Positions 1 to 5,556 of a DNA stretch of 6,389 nt are shown here, one piece after another; positions within the stretch are counted from its first letter, which is position 1; every line of letters starts with the position of its first letter. Location: assembly GCA_017959525.1 (NCBI GenBank), contig JAGDAL010000277.1, forward strand, positions 1 to 6,389. The letters run 5' to 3'. The notes under the pieces were generated by a model. It searched no databases. It had not been told where the DNA came from and worked only from the letters and a program-made list of their open reading frames with translations. Position numbers and translations under genes: made by a program. The stretch comes from Lachnospiraceae bacterium (GTDB taxonomy: Bacteria; Bacillota; Clostridia; Lachnospirales; Lachnospiraceae).

Positions 1-11
1 CGCTTCATTTA

Positions 12-32
12 TACAATATTGCTTATATTGTA
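12..32. promoter_or_regulatory. Perfect palindrome overlapping the chemoreceptor promoter (candidate operator)
   Basis: TACAATAT (12-19) and ATATTGTA (25-32) are perfect 8-bp inverted arms separated by the 5 bases TGCTT. The palindrome overlaps the proposed -35 element at 19-24, so a dimeric repressor bound here could block RNA polymerase. It is unlikely to be a terminator for a gene to the left, because the stem is AT-only apart from one C-G pair and no T-run follows. No regulator family is assigned. The symmetry is directly visible; the operator role is inference, and AT-rich DNA yields such repeats by chance fairly often. Confidence 0.4.
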
Positions 33-47
33 AGATGTTGATAAAAT
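19..47 (+). promoter_or_regulatory. Probable sigma-A promoter of the chemoreceptor gene, extended -10
   Basis: TTGCTT (19-24, three of six bases matching TTGACA) lies 17 bp upstream of TAAAAT (42-47, five of six matching TATAAT). A TG dinucleotide at 39-40 precedes the -10 with one intervening base, giving an extended -10 element that can compensate for a weak -35. Transcription would begin near base 54 and leave a leader of about 80 nt. I found no sigma-28-like flagellar promoter (TAAA then a CCGATAT-type box) in bases 1-135, although many chemoreceptor genes in motile Firmicutes use one. Confidence 0.5.
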
Positions 48-89
48 AGTATTGTCTCAATTATGGCAGGGAAACTAGAGGGAGATTCC

Positions 90-117
90 TATAAACAACC
101 GTGGGAAGTTGTTTGTA
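90..117 (+). promoter_or_regulatory. Leader hairpin just upstream of the chemoreceptor ribosome binding site
   Basis: Bases 90-99 (TATAAACAAC) pair with 108-117 (GTTGTTTGTA) in a 10-bp stem containing one G-U pair, with an 8-base loop at 100-107. The stem ends about 5 nt before the AAGGGAGG ribosome binding site at 122-129, so it would sit close to the initiation region in the mRNA. No T-run follows, which argues against a terminator. The loop and flanks do not resemble the conserved core of a c-di-GMP riboswitch. Any effect on translation or mRNA stability is inference. Confidence 0.35.
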
Positions 118-135
118 TCATAAGGGAGGCAATTT

Positions 136-2169
136 ATGGCAAAGAAGAAACAAAAAACACAGAGCTCGAATGCAGTTAGCGCAAGAGATAGCGTCAAGAC
201 CAAACTGATTGGTATTATGGCGCTGGTTGTTGCAGTACCGCTGTTGATAGCGATTATCATCAGCTATAACACGTCTACAAGCAAGGCAAAATCCGACGCG
301 CTGGACTTGTTAGATGCAAGGGCGCAGTTTACAGAGGCGAATTTCGCATCGATTATCACGGAGAACAAGATTGCGCTTGAGATATTTGCCACGTCTCCGG
401 CAACCACCAGCTATATGCAGACCGTTGGAACGGAAGGACAGACCGTTCCGGACAACGAAATGCTAGCCAGCATGGACGCGATGAATGAGAAAATCAACGA
501 TGGAAATGATTCCGTTATTTTAACGAAAGCGTCCGGAGAACAGTTGCTCCGTGCAGATCGTTCAGAACTGGCAAACATTTCGGATCGTGACTATTTTCAA
601 CAGGCAGTTTCGACCGGAGAACCTGCGGTATCCAATATTGTTGTCAGCAAGTCCAACGGAAACAGAATCACCATTATTTGTGTTCCAATCAAGGATGCAT
701 CCGGTAAAGTCATTGGAACCATTCAGCGAAGCTTCGATCTGAATCGTATGCATGAATTCCTTGCTTCTAACGTTAGTGATGGATACATTGCAGATAGAGC
801 CGGTATGATGGCAGCGCATGCGCAATTTGAAATCAGCCCGGAAGATGAATACGATCTGAGCGGTTATGAGTTTGTTTCTTCTACTGAGACGAGTGGTATG
901 TTTGAGCAGACCTATAATGGGGAATTGACCTATTCCAGCTGGAGACAGGAACCGATTTCCGGATACTATGTAGCAGTGTCCGCTAAGAATTCGGATATCA
1001 TGGCTTCCGCAATCCGCTCTGCAATGACCGTTGTAATCATTGGCGTTGTTTTACTGGTGATTGCATTATTGATAGCATTTGCGATGGCAAAAAGCTTTAC
1101 GGAGCCAATTATTGCAGTGGGTAAGTCCCTCGGTGCATTGGCAGACGGACGTTTCGTAAAGGTAGAGAAGTTTGATGGCAGAAAAGATGAGTTCGGTAAG
1201 ATTTCTCAGGCAACCAACTCGGTTATTGATAAATTGAAAGCCATTGTGGATAACATTAAGTCCTCCGCCGGAAATGTTGGTAGTTCTTCGGATGAGCTGT
1301 CCGAGATGGCCAACCAGATTTCCGCTACAGCAGACGACGTATCCAATGCAGTACAGGATATTGCATCCGGTGCATCCCAGCAGGCAGAAGAAATCCAGAG
1401 TGCCCAGGTTAATGTGGGCCGTATCGGCGACGCTGTAGAAGGCGTTCAGAATTCTTCCGTCAGCCTGACGGAACTGGCCGGCAAGATGAAGAAAGCCTCC
1501 GAAGTATCCAGCAAGTCCTTAACCGATTTGCAGGATTCCTCTGTTGAGATGACAGAGAAAATTGATGACATTGCCAATACCATTCATGCAACTCAGAATG
1601 CGGTTAATAATATCAGTGAGAAGGTAGAGGGCATTACCTCTATCGCAACCCAGACGAACCTGTTATCCCTCAATGCATCTATTGAGGCAGCCCGTGCCGG
1701 CGAAGCAGGACGTGGATTTGCCGTTGTTGCAGAGGAGATTGGTAAGCTGGCTGAGGATTCCCGTATCATGGCGGACGAGATTCGCGTAGAGATGGATTCC
1801 CTGTTACAGCAGTCCAAGGCTGCCGTATCTGCTGCAGAGCATGTAAAGCAGGGTAACAGCGAGCAGCAGGTTGCTCTCGGTGAGACCATTAAGACTGTTA
1901 ACGGTATGCTGGATGATATCAGCAGTACGGTTGGTGGTGTACAGCAGATCTCCGATGGCGCCAATACCTGTGAATCCTCCAAGAACGAAGTGGTGGATGT
2001 TATCAGTGCATTGTCCGCCATCTCCGAAGAGAATGCAGCTTCCTCCGAAGAGACCGGAGCCAGCATGCAGGAGTTGTCAGCCACCGTTAATATTTTGGCT
2101 GCATCCGCAAACAGCTTGAAGGACATTTCCGACCAGCTGAACGAAGAGATGAAGTTCTTCAAATCATAG
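136..2169 (+). CDS. Methyl-accepting chemotaxis protein with a double-Cache-like extracellular sensor
   Basis: This 677-residue transmembrane chemoreceptor would signal through CheW and CheA to the flagellar motor. A basic N-terminus (MAKKKQK) precedes transmembrane helix 1 (about 24-43). An extracellular region of about 250 residues (44-293) follows, with the Cache pattern [11 protein letters not shown] (148-158), a strand ending in GKVIGTI (190-196), and a second membrane-proximal module (about 215-285). Helix 2 is at about 296-317 and a HAMP region at 318-370. The long coiled-coil signalling domain (about 371-677) has an intact hairpin tip (498-542, core [19 protein letters not shown]). 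A textbook methylation site lies at 634-643 ([10 protein letters not shown], with E638 and E639), and Q415/Q416 may be a second. Each arm spans about 21 heptads, placing it among the long 40-44-heptad receptors. AAGGGAGG sits 6 nt before the ATG. A strong terminator makes it its own transcription unit. The ligand cannot be read from the sequence. Confidence 0.96.
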   Translation: MAKKKQKTQSSNAVSARDSVKTKLIGIMALVVAVPLLIAIIISYNTSTSKAKSDALDLLDARAQFTEANFASIITENKIALEIFATSPATTSYMQTVGTEGQTVPDNEMLASMDAMNEKINDGNDSVILTKASGEQLLRADRSELANISDRDYFQQAVSTGEPAVSNIVVSKSNGNRITIICVPIKDASGKVIGTIQRSFDLNRMHEFLASNVSDGYIADRAGMMAAHAQFEISPEDEYDLSGYEFVSSTETSGMFEQTYNGELTYSSWRQEPISGYYVAVSAKNSDIMASAIRSAMTVVIIGVVLLVIALLIAFAMAKSFTEPIIAVGKSLGALADGRFVKVEKFDGRKDEFGKISQATNSVIDKLKAIVDNIKSSAGNVGSSSDELSEMANQISATADDVSNAVQDIASGASQQAEEIQSAQVNVGRIGDAVEGVQNSSVSLTELAGKMKKASEVSSKSLTDLQDSSVEMTEKIDDIANTIHATQNAVNNISEKVEGITSIATQTNLLSLNASIEAARAGEAGRGFAVVAEEIGKLAEDSRIMADEIRVEMDSLLQQSKAAVSAAEHVKQGNSEQQVALGETIKTVNGMLDDISSTVGGVQQISDGANTCESSKNEVVDVISALSAISEENAASSEETGASMQELSATVNILAASANSLKDISDQLNEEMKFFKS

Positions 2170-2191
2170 AAAATACGTTGTAAAAATAACA

Positions 2192-2231
2192 AAGGCCTGT
2201 AATTCTATCGGAATTACAGGCCTTGTTTTAT
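2192..2231 (+). terminator. Strong intrinsic terminator of the chemoreceptor gene
   Basis: A perfect 14-bp stem pairs AAGGCCTGTAATTC (2192-2205) with GAATTACAGGCCTT (2211-2224) around a 5-base loop, followed by GTTTTATT. It starts 22 nt after the stop codon at 2169 and separates the chemoreceptor from the opp operon. Read on the - strand, the hairpin is followed by a T-rich run (TTGTTATTTTT), so it could also work in the opposite direction, although no - strand gene is visible here. Confidence 0.93.
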
Positions 2232-2270
2232 TCATTTAGCAATTTATCACTTTAAATTGCTATAAGTGAA
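2231..2270. repeat. AT-rich imperfect hairpin with a competing alternative pairing
   Basis: TAGCAATTTA (2237-2246) and TAAATTGCTA (2253-2262) are perfect 10-bp arms around a 6-base loop. With a 2-base bulge at 2263-2264, the stem extends by TTCATT (2231-2236) pairing with AGTGAA (2265-2270), giving about 16 pairs with one G-U. The loop itself, TCACTT (2247-2252), is complementary to AAGTGA (2264-2269), so a competing fold exists. It lies after the terminator and upstream of the opp promoter, so it would be either a DNA element or part of read-through RNA. Confidence 0.55.
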
Positions 2271-2327
2271 TAGAATTCATGTGTAAGTTGAGATAATGGA
2301 ATAATTGTTTAGTGTATTCGACACTTG

Positions 2328-2356
2328 TTGCATAGTATACAGAAAATACTTATAAT
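2328..2356 (+). promoter_or_regulatory. Probable sigma-A promoter of the opp operon
   Basis: A consensus -10 hexamer TATAAT (2351-2356) lies 17 bp downstream of TTGCAT (2328-2333), which matches three of six -35 bases. Transcription should start near 2363, giving a leader of about 125 nt before oppB. The perfect -10, the correct spacing, and the position after a terminator and before an operon make this the better supported of the two promoters. The weak -35 leaves room for control by an activator or repressor. Confidence 0.65.
2334..2348. promoter_or_regulatory. CodY-box-like sequence inside the opp promoter (tentative)
   Basis: AGTATACAGAAAATA matches the known CodY consensus AATTTTCNGAAAATT at 11 of the 14 defined positions plus N counted as matching A, that is, four mismatches in 15 when N is taken as A. 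It lies entirely in the spacer between the -35 and -10 elements, where bound CodY would block transcription. CodY is known to repress peptide transport genes in several Firmicutes when branched-chain amino acids and GTP are plentiful. The right half is good and the left half poor, and the surrounding DNA is AT-rich, so chance is a real alternative. Confidence 0.25.
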
Positions 2357-2358
2357 GC

Positions 2359-2382
2359 ACTCAAGTGGGGTAGATCTTGAGT
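2359..2382. promoter_or_regulatory. Perfect inverted repeat at the expected opp transcription start
   Basis: ACTCAAG (2359-2365) and CTTGAGT (2376-2382) are perfect 7-bp arms separated by 10 bases. The repeat begins 2 bp after the -10 hexamer and covers the predicted start near 2363. It could be an operator for a dimeric repressor. The right arm, together with what remains of the left, could instead form a small structure at the 5' end of the mRNA. The repeat is directly visible; its role is inference. Confidence 0.4.
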
Positions 2383-2473
2383 ATCAGCAAAGGCGCTGTG
2401 CTATCTATTTTTTCACCGAATTCTCGTGTTTTTTCAACTATTGAACAAAAGGATACGAAGGAAATAAAGGAAA

Positions 2474-2480
2474 AGGAGGG
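2474..2480 (+). promoter_or_regulatory. Strong ribosome binding site fixing the TTG start of oppB
   Basis: AGGAGGG ends 8 nt before the TTG codon at 2489. An in-frame TAA at 2465-2467 rules out any start further upstream. The next in-frame ATG (residue 31) would remove the first transmembrane helix, so TTG is the only sensible start. Confidence 0.85.
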
Positions 2481-2488
2481 TTCGAAAT

Positions 2489-3415
2489 TTGAATCCAAAG
2501 ACGCTGAAGTACATTCTGAAAAGACTTGTACTTGGAGTATTCACAGTGTGGGTAGTCATTACTCTAACATTCTTTATCATGCATGCGGTACCGGGTGGTC
2601 CGTTCTTATCTGAGAAGGCAGTTTCGCCGGCGGCTCAGGCAGCCATGGAAGCGAAGTACGGTTTGGATAAGCCGCTGATGACCCAGTATGTCACTTATTT
2701 AACTGATGTTGTACAGTTCCGGTTCGGCCCGTCATTGAAGCAGCGCGGACGTATGGTAATTGACATCATCACCGATGGCTTACAGGTATCCGCAAAACTT
2801 GGTATCTTGGCTGCGTTTCTTGCTTTAATCATTGGAGTCGTTCTTGGCTCGGTTGCAGCACTTCGCAGAAATACAATTTTAGATCGTGTCATTATGATTA
2901 TTACGACGGCATTCGTGTCAATGCCTTCCTTTATTATGGGTTCCTTGCTGCTGGTAGCATTTACCATTCGCGTGCACTGGTTCCCGGCCAACGGCGCATC
3001 TGCCGGAGGTTTGGTACTGCCAATCATTACCTTGATGCTGTACCCGATGTCTTACATCACCCGTTTGACTCGTTCCTCCATGCTGGATGTGTTGGGACAA
3101 GATTACATCCGAACCGCCAAGGCGAAGGGTGTTACCGGCTGGAAAATCATTTTCGGCCATGCGCTGAAAAATGCATTGATTCCGGTTATTACCTATTTTG
3201 GACCGATGCTTGCATACATCGTTACCGGATCTTTGGTTGTGGAGCAGATCTTCGCAGTACCGGGTATCGGACGCGCATTCGTTCAGAGCATTATCAACCG
3301 TGATTACATGCTGATTATGGGAACCACCATTGTTCTTGCAACTTTGATTGTTGTCATGAACTTAGTCAGCGATATTCTCTACAAGATTGTAGATCCTAGA
3401 ATTAATTTGGAATAA
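2489..3415 (+). CDS. oppB: Oligopeptide/dipeptide ABC transporter permease, OppB/DppB type
   Basis: This 308-residue protein is one of the two channel-forming inner membrane subunits of a peptide/nickel-family ABC importer. Six hydrophobic segments are visible, at about 12-33, 100-123, 134-161, 175-194, 231-252 and 275-299. The N-terminal YILKRLVLGVFTVWVVITLTF is typical of OppB. The cytoplasmic EAA loop that contacts the ATPases is at 206-232 (YIRTAKAKGVTGWK, then HALKNALIP). The family hallmarks VEQIFAVPGIG (251-261) and the ending ILYKIVDPR (296-304) are present. Its length is normal for the family. It starts with TTG. Its stop codon overlaps the AAGGAG of oppC, and 12 nt separate the genes. 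The family also includes dipeptide, nickel and some sugar transporters, so the substrate is uncertain without the binding protein. Confidence 0.96.
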   Translation: MNPKTLKYILKRLVLGVFTVWVVITLTFFIMHAVPGGPFLSEKAVSPAAQAAMEAKYGLDKPLMTQYVTYLTDVVQFRFGPSLKQRGRMVIDIITDGLQVSAKLGILAAFLALIIGVVLGSVAALRRNTILDRVIMIITTAFVSMPSFIMGSLLLVAFTIRVHWFPANGASAGGLVLPIITLMLYPMSYITRLTRSSMLDVLGQDYIRTAKAKGVTGWKIIFGHALKNALIPVITYFGPMLAYIVTGSLVVEQIFAVPGIGRAFVQSIINRDYMLIMGTTIVLATLIVVMNLVSDILYKIVDPRINLE

Positions 3416-3427
3416 GGAGATTTACCG

Positions 3428-4495
3428 ATGGATAATACAAATGTAAAGCGCTTGAGTTTGCAGGTAAATCTGGACGATTTTATTCCCGCAACCGAAAAAG
3501 AAAAAGAATACATGGTAACCATGCGTCCATCCACCACCTTCTTCCAGGATGGTGTGGCGCGTTTGAAAAAGAACAAAGTAGCAATGGTGAGCATGATCAT
3601 CATTTTGCTCATCACCTTAATGGCAATTTTTATCCCGATGTTCTGGCCATACAAGTATGAGACCATGCTTGGTATGCAGCCGGGTAAGCCAATGGATGCT
3701 TCCTTTAATAACCTGCATCCAATGGAGTACTCCACATCGGAGCAGGCACTGATTGAGTCCGGGGAAAAAGTATTCCCACACCTGTTCGGTACGGATTCCC
3801 AGGGCCGTGATTACTTCATCCGTGTGGTATACGGAACCCGTATTTCCCTTGCGGTTGGATTCTTCGCCAGCATCATCGTTCTGGTCATCGGAATCGTCGT
3901 TGGTTCCATTTCCGGATACTTTGGCGGCATCGTAGATATCATCATCATGCGAATCGTTGATGTCATCTACTCCTTGCCGGATATGTTGATGGTTATCCTC
4001 TTAGCTGCCGTGCTTCGTCAGCGACTGGCACCGGCCATTGAGGGAACCCCGTTGGCAGCCATTGGTTCCAACATTATTTCCTTATTTGTAATTTTCGCGC
4101 TGTGGTACTGGGTTGGTATGTCCCGTCTGGTACGTGGTCAGATTCTCTCCTTAAGAGAGCAGGAGTACGTATTGGCAGCACAGACCGCCGGTGCCAAGGG
4201 CAGCCGTATTATTCGTAAGCACTTAATTCCGAACTGCATTTCCGTTATCGTTATTTCTACGGCATTGCAGATTCCAAGTGCAATTTTTACAGAGAGCTAT
4301 TTGTCCTTCTTAGGACTGGGTGTTAACGCACCAATGCCATCCCTTGGTTCTCTGGCATCCGATGCGTTGAATGGATTGTCTTCCTATCCGTATCGACTGG
4401 TCATCCCGGCAATTGTAATTTCTCTGATTGTTTTGTCACTGAACCTGTTCGGTGACGGCTTAAGAGATGCGTTTGACCCGAAATTGAATAGTTAA
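3428..4495 (+). CDS. oppC: Oligopeptide/dipeptide ABC transporter permease, OppC/DppC type
   Basis: This 355-residue protein is the second channel subunit, pairing with OppB in the membrane. A cytoplasmic N-terminal tail of about 50 residues precedes transmembrane helix 1 (about 51-73). An extracellular loop then leads to the OppC hallmark FGTDSQGRD (120-128) and YGTRISLAVG (135-144). The remaining helices are at about 143-165, 180-196, 213-231, 268-288 and 322-342. The EAA loop is at 247-272 (YVLAAQTAGAKG, then HLIPNCIS). SYLSFLGLGV (290-299) and the ending GDGLRDAFDPKL (342-353) are also characteristic. It is about 50 residues longer than the common 300-residue OppC, through the N-terminal tail and a longer first extracellular loop (74-119). 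AAGGAG (3414-3419) lies 8 nt before the ATG. Substrate type is uncertain, as for OppB. Confidence 0.96.
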   Translation: MDNTNVKRLSLQVNLDDFIPATEKEKEYMVTMRPSTTFFQDGVARLKKNKVAMVSMIIILLITLMAIFIPMFWPYKYETMLGMQPGKPMDASFNNLHPMEYSTSEQALIESGEKVFPHLFGTDSQGRDYFIRVVYGTRISLAVGFFASIIVLVIGIVVGSISGYFGGIVDIIIMRIVDVIYSLPDMLMVILLAAVLRQRLAPAIEGTPLAAIGSNIISLFVIFALWYWVGMSRLVRGQILSLREQEYVLAAQTAGAKGSRIIRKHLIPNCISVIVISTALQIPSAIFTESYLSFLGLGVNAPMPSLGSLASDALNGLSSYPYRLVIPAIVISLIVLSLNLFGDGLRDAFDPKLNS

Positions 4496-4509
4496 GGAGG
4501 TATGAGAAG

Positions 4510-5556
4510 ATGGCATTACTAGAAGTAAAAGATTTACACACCTCCTTCTTTACTGACGCGGGTGAAGTAAAAGCAGTCAATGGCGTGTCCTTTGACTTGG
4601 ATTATGGCAAAGTTCTCGGAATTGTAGGAGAGTCCGGCTCCGGTAAGTCGGTAACCGCATATTCCGTCATGCAGATATTGGCACCTACCGGCAAGATTGT
4701 TTCCGGCTCCATCAAGTACGACGGACAGGAATTGGTAGGCGCAGGGGAAAAGGTGATGAAGGATATCCGTGGAAATAAGATTTCCATTATTTTCCAGGAT
4801 CCCATGACTTCCTTAAACCCAACCTACACCATTGGAAAACAGTTGATGGAAGCAATTATGCTTCATACGGATCGAAACCGTGAGGAAGCAAGAGCGCGTG
4901 CCATTGAGATGTTGACCCTGGTGAACGTAAATGAACCGGAAAAGCGTATGCATCAGTATCCGTACGAGTTCTCCGGTGGTATGAGACAGCGTGTTATGAT
5001 CGCCATGGCCTTGGCTTGTGAGCCGGACATCCTCATTGCGGATGAGCCGACCACTGCATTGGATGTTACCATCCAGGCCGGTATCTTGGAGCTGATGAAA
5101 GACATTCAGAAAAAGATGGGCATGGCCATTATCATGATTACCCACGATTTGGGTGTCGTCGCTCAGATGTGTGACGAAGTCATCGTTATGTATGCAGGTA
5201 GCATTTGTGAGCAGGGTACGGAAGAAGAGATTTTCTACAACCCACGCCACGAGTACACCAAGGGTCTCATGCGTTCCATCCCGACCGCAGACAACAACGG
5301 CGAGCGGTTGCAGCCGATTACCGGTACACCGATTGACTTGTTGAACATGCCGGCAGGATGTCCTTTTGCACCTCGTTGTGATAACGCCATGAAGATTTGC
5401 CTTAGCAAAAAATGTGAGCGTATTCAGATTAACGACTATCATCAGGCAGCATGCTGGATGACCGTTAAGGAAGCCGCAGAAGCAGGCAAATTGGATCAGC
5501 TGACCGCAGCTATGAGTGAAACAGAACGAGAGGAAAGGGGGCAGACACATGAGTGA
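4510..5556 (+). CDS. oppD: Oligopeptide/dipeptide ABC transporter ATPase, OppD/DppD type, with probable iron-sulfur cysteines
   Basis: This 348-residue cytoplasmic ATPase would pair with OppF to power the OppBC channel. The Walker A motif GESGSGKS is at 40-47, the Q-loop at Q96 ([10 protein letters not shown]), the signature FSGGM at 154-158, Walker B ILIADE at 174-179 with E179, the D-loop TALD at 182-185, and the switch histidine at H212. All key residues are present, so it should be active. The C-terminal peptide-transporter extension begins near [10 protein letters not shown] (244-253). It carries cysteines at 284, 290, 297, 302 and 315. The C-X5-C-X6-C-X17-C set (284, 290, 297, 315) is the pattern tied to a [4Fe-4S] cluster in some DppD/OppD proteins. 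AAGGAGG (4494-4500) lies 9 nt before the ATG. The end overlaps oppF by 8 nt. Confidence 0.97.
   Translation: MALLEVKDLHTSFFTDAGEVKAVNGVSFDLDYGKVLGIVGESGSGKSVTAYSVMQILAPTGKIVSGSIKYDGQELVGAGEKVMKDIRGNKISIIFQDPMTSLNPTYTIGKQLMEAIMLHTDRNREEARARAIEMLTLVNVNEPEKRMHQYPYEFSGGMRQRVMIAMALACEPDILIADEPTTALDVTIQAGILELMKDIQKKMGMAIIMITHDLGVVAQMCDEVIVMYAGSICEQGTEEEIFYNPRHEYTKGLMRSIPTADNNGERLQPITGTPIDLLNMPAGCPFAPRCDNAMKICLSKKCERIQINDYHQAACWMTVKEAAEAGKLDQLTAAMSETEREERGQTHE

Larger units (their letters stand above)
2170..2488. other. 319-bp intergenic and leader region between the chemoreceptor and oppB
   Basis: No protein-coding gene is supported here. In order, it holds the chemoreceptor terminator (2192-2231), an AT-rich hairpin (2231-2270), a promoter (2328-2356) with an overlapping CodY-box-like sequence (2334-2348), a perfect inverted repeat at the expected transcription start (2359-2382), and a leader of about 125 nt. 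The leader contains two T-runs (2408-2413 and 2429-2434), a weak hairpin (TTCAA 2433-2437 with TTGAA 2441-2445), and a purine-rich stretch ending in the oppB ribosome binding site. I see no T-box specifier or other recognisable riboswitch core. Confidence 0.7.

Noticed and set aside
63..179. 38-codon + strand frame starting at the ATG at 63, overlapping the chemoreceptor start
   Set aside because: It has no Shine-Dalgarno sequence and would begin only about 9 nt after the predicted transcription start. A leaderless or regulatory upstream frame cannot be excluded, but nothing supports it.
1593..2192. 199-codon open frame on the - strand opposite the chemoreceptor signalling domain
   Set aside because: It is antisense to a highly conserved coding region, its product is a serine- and alanine-rich sequence without a domain, and it starts inside the terminator hairpin.
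2385..2413. Possible attenuator: CAGC/GCTG stem followed by a T-run in the opp leader
   Set aside because: The stem is only 4 bp and the T-run starts 10 bases after it, so it is too weak and too distant for an intrinsic terminator.
2428..2449. Hairpin TTCAA-CTA-TTGAA in the opp leader
   Set aside because: It has five pairs plus three A-T pairs beyond a mismatch, with a 3-base loop. It is too weak and AT-rich to claim as a functional element.
2377..2613. 78-codon + strand frame starting with TTG in the opp leader
   Set aside because: It overlaps the first 125 bases of oppB out of frame, and its only ribosome binding site is a weak GGGG. Its product shows no recognisable family. The strong AGGAGG serves oppB.
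4502..4522. Out-of-frame ATG 8 bases before the oppD start
   Set aside because: It is only 1 nt after the AAGGAGG and reaches a stop after six codons; the ATG at 4510 has correct spacing and opens the conserved ATPase.
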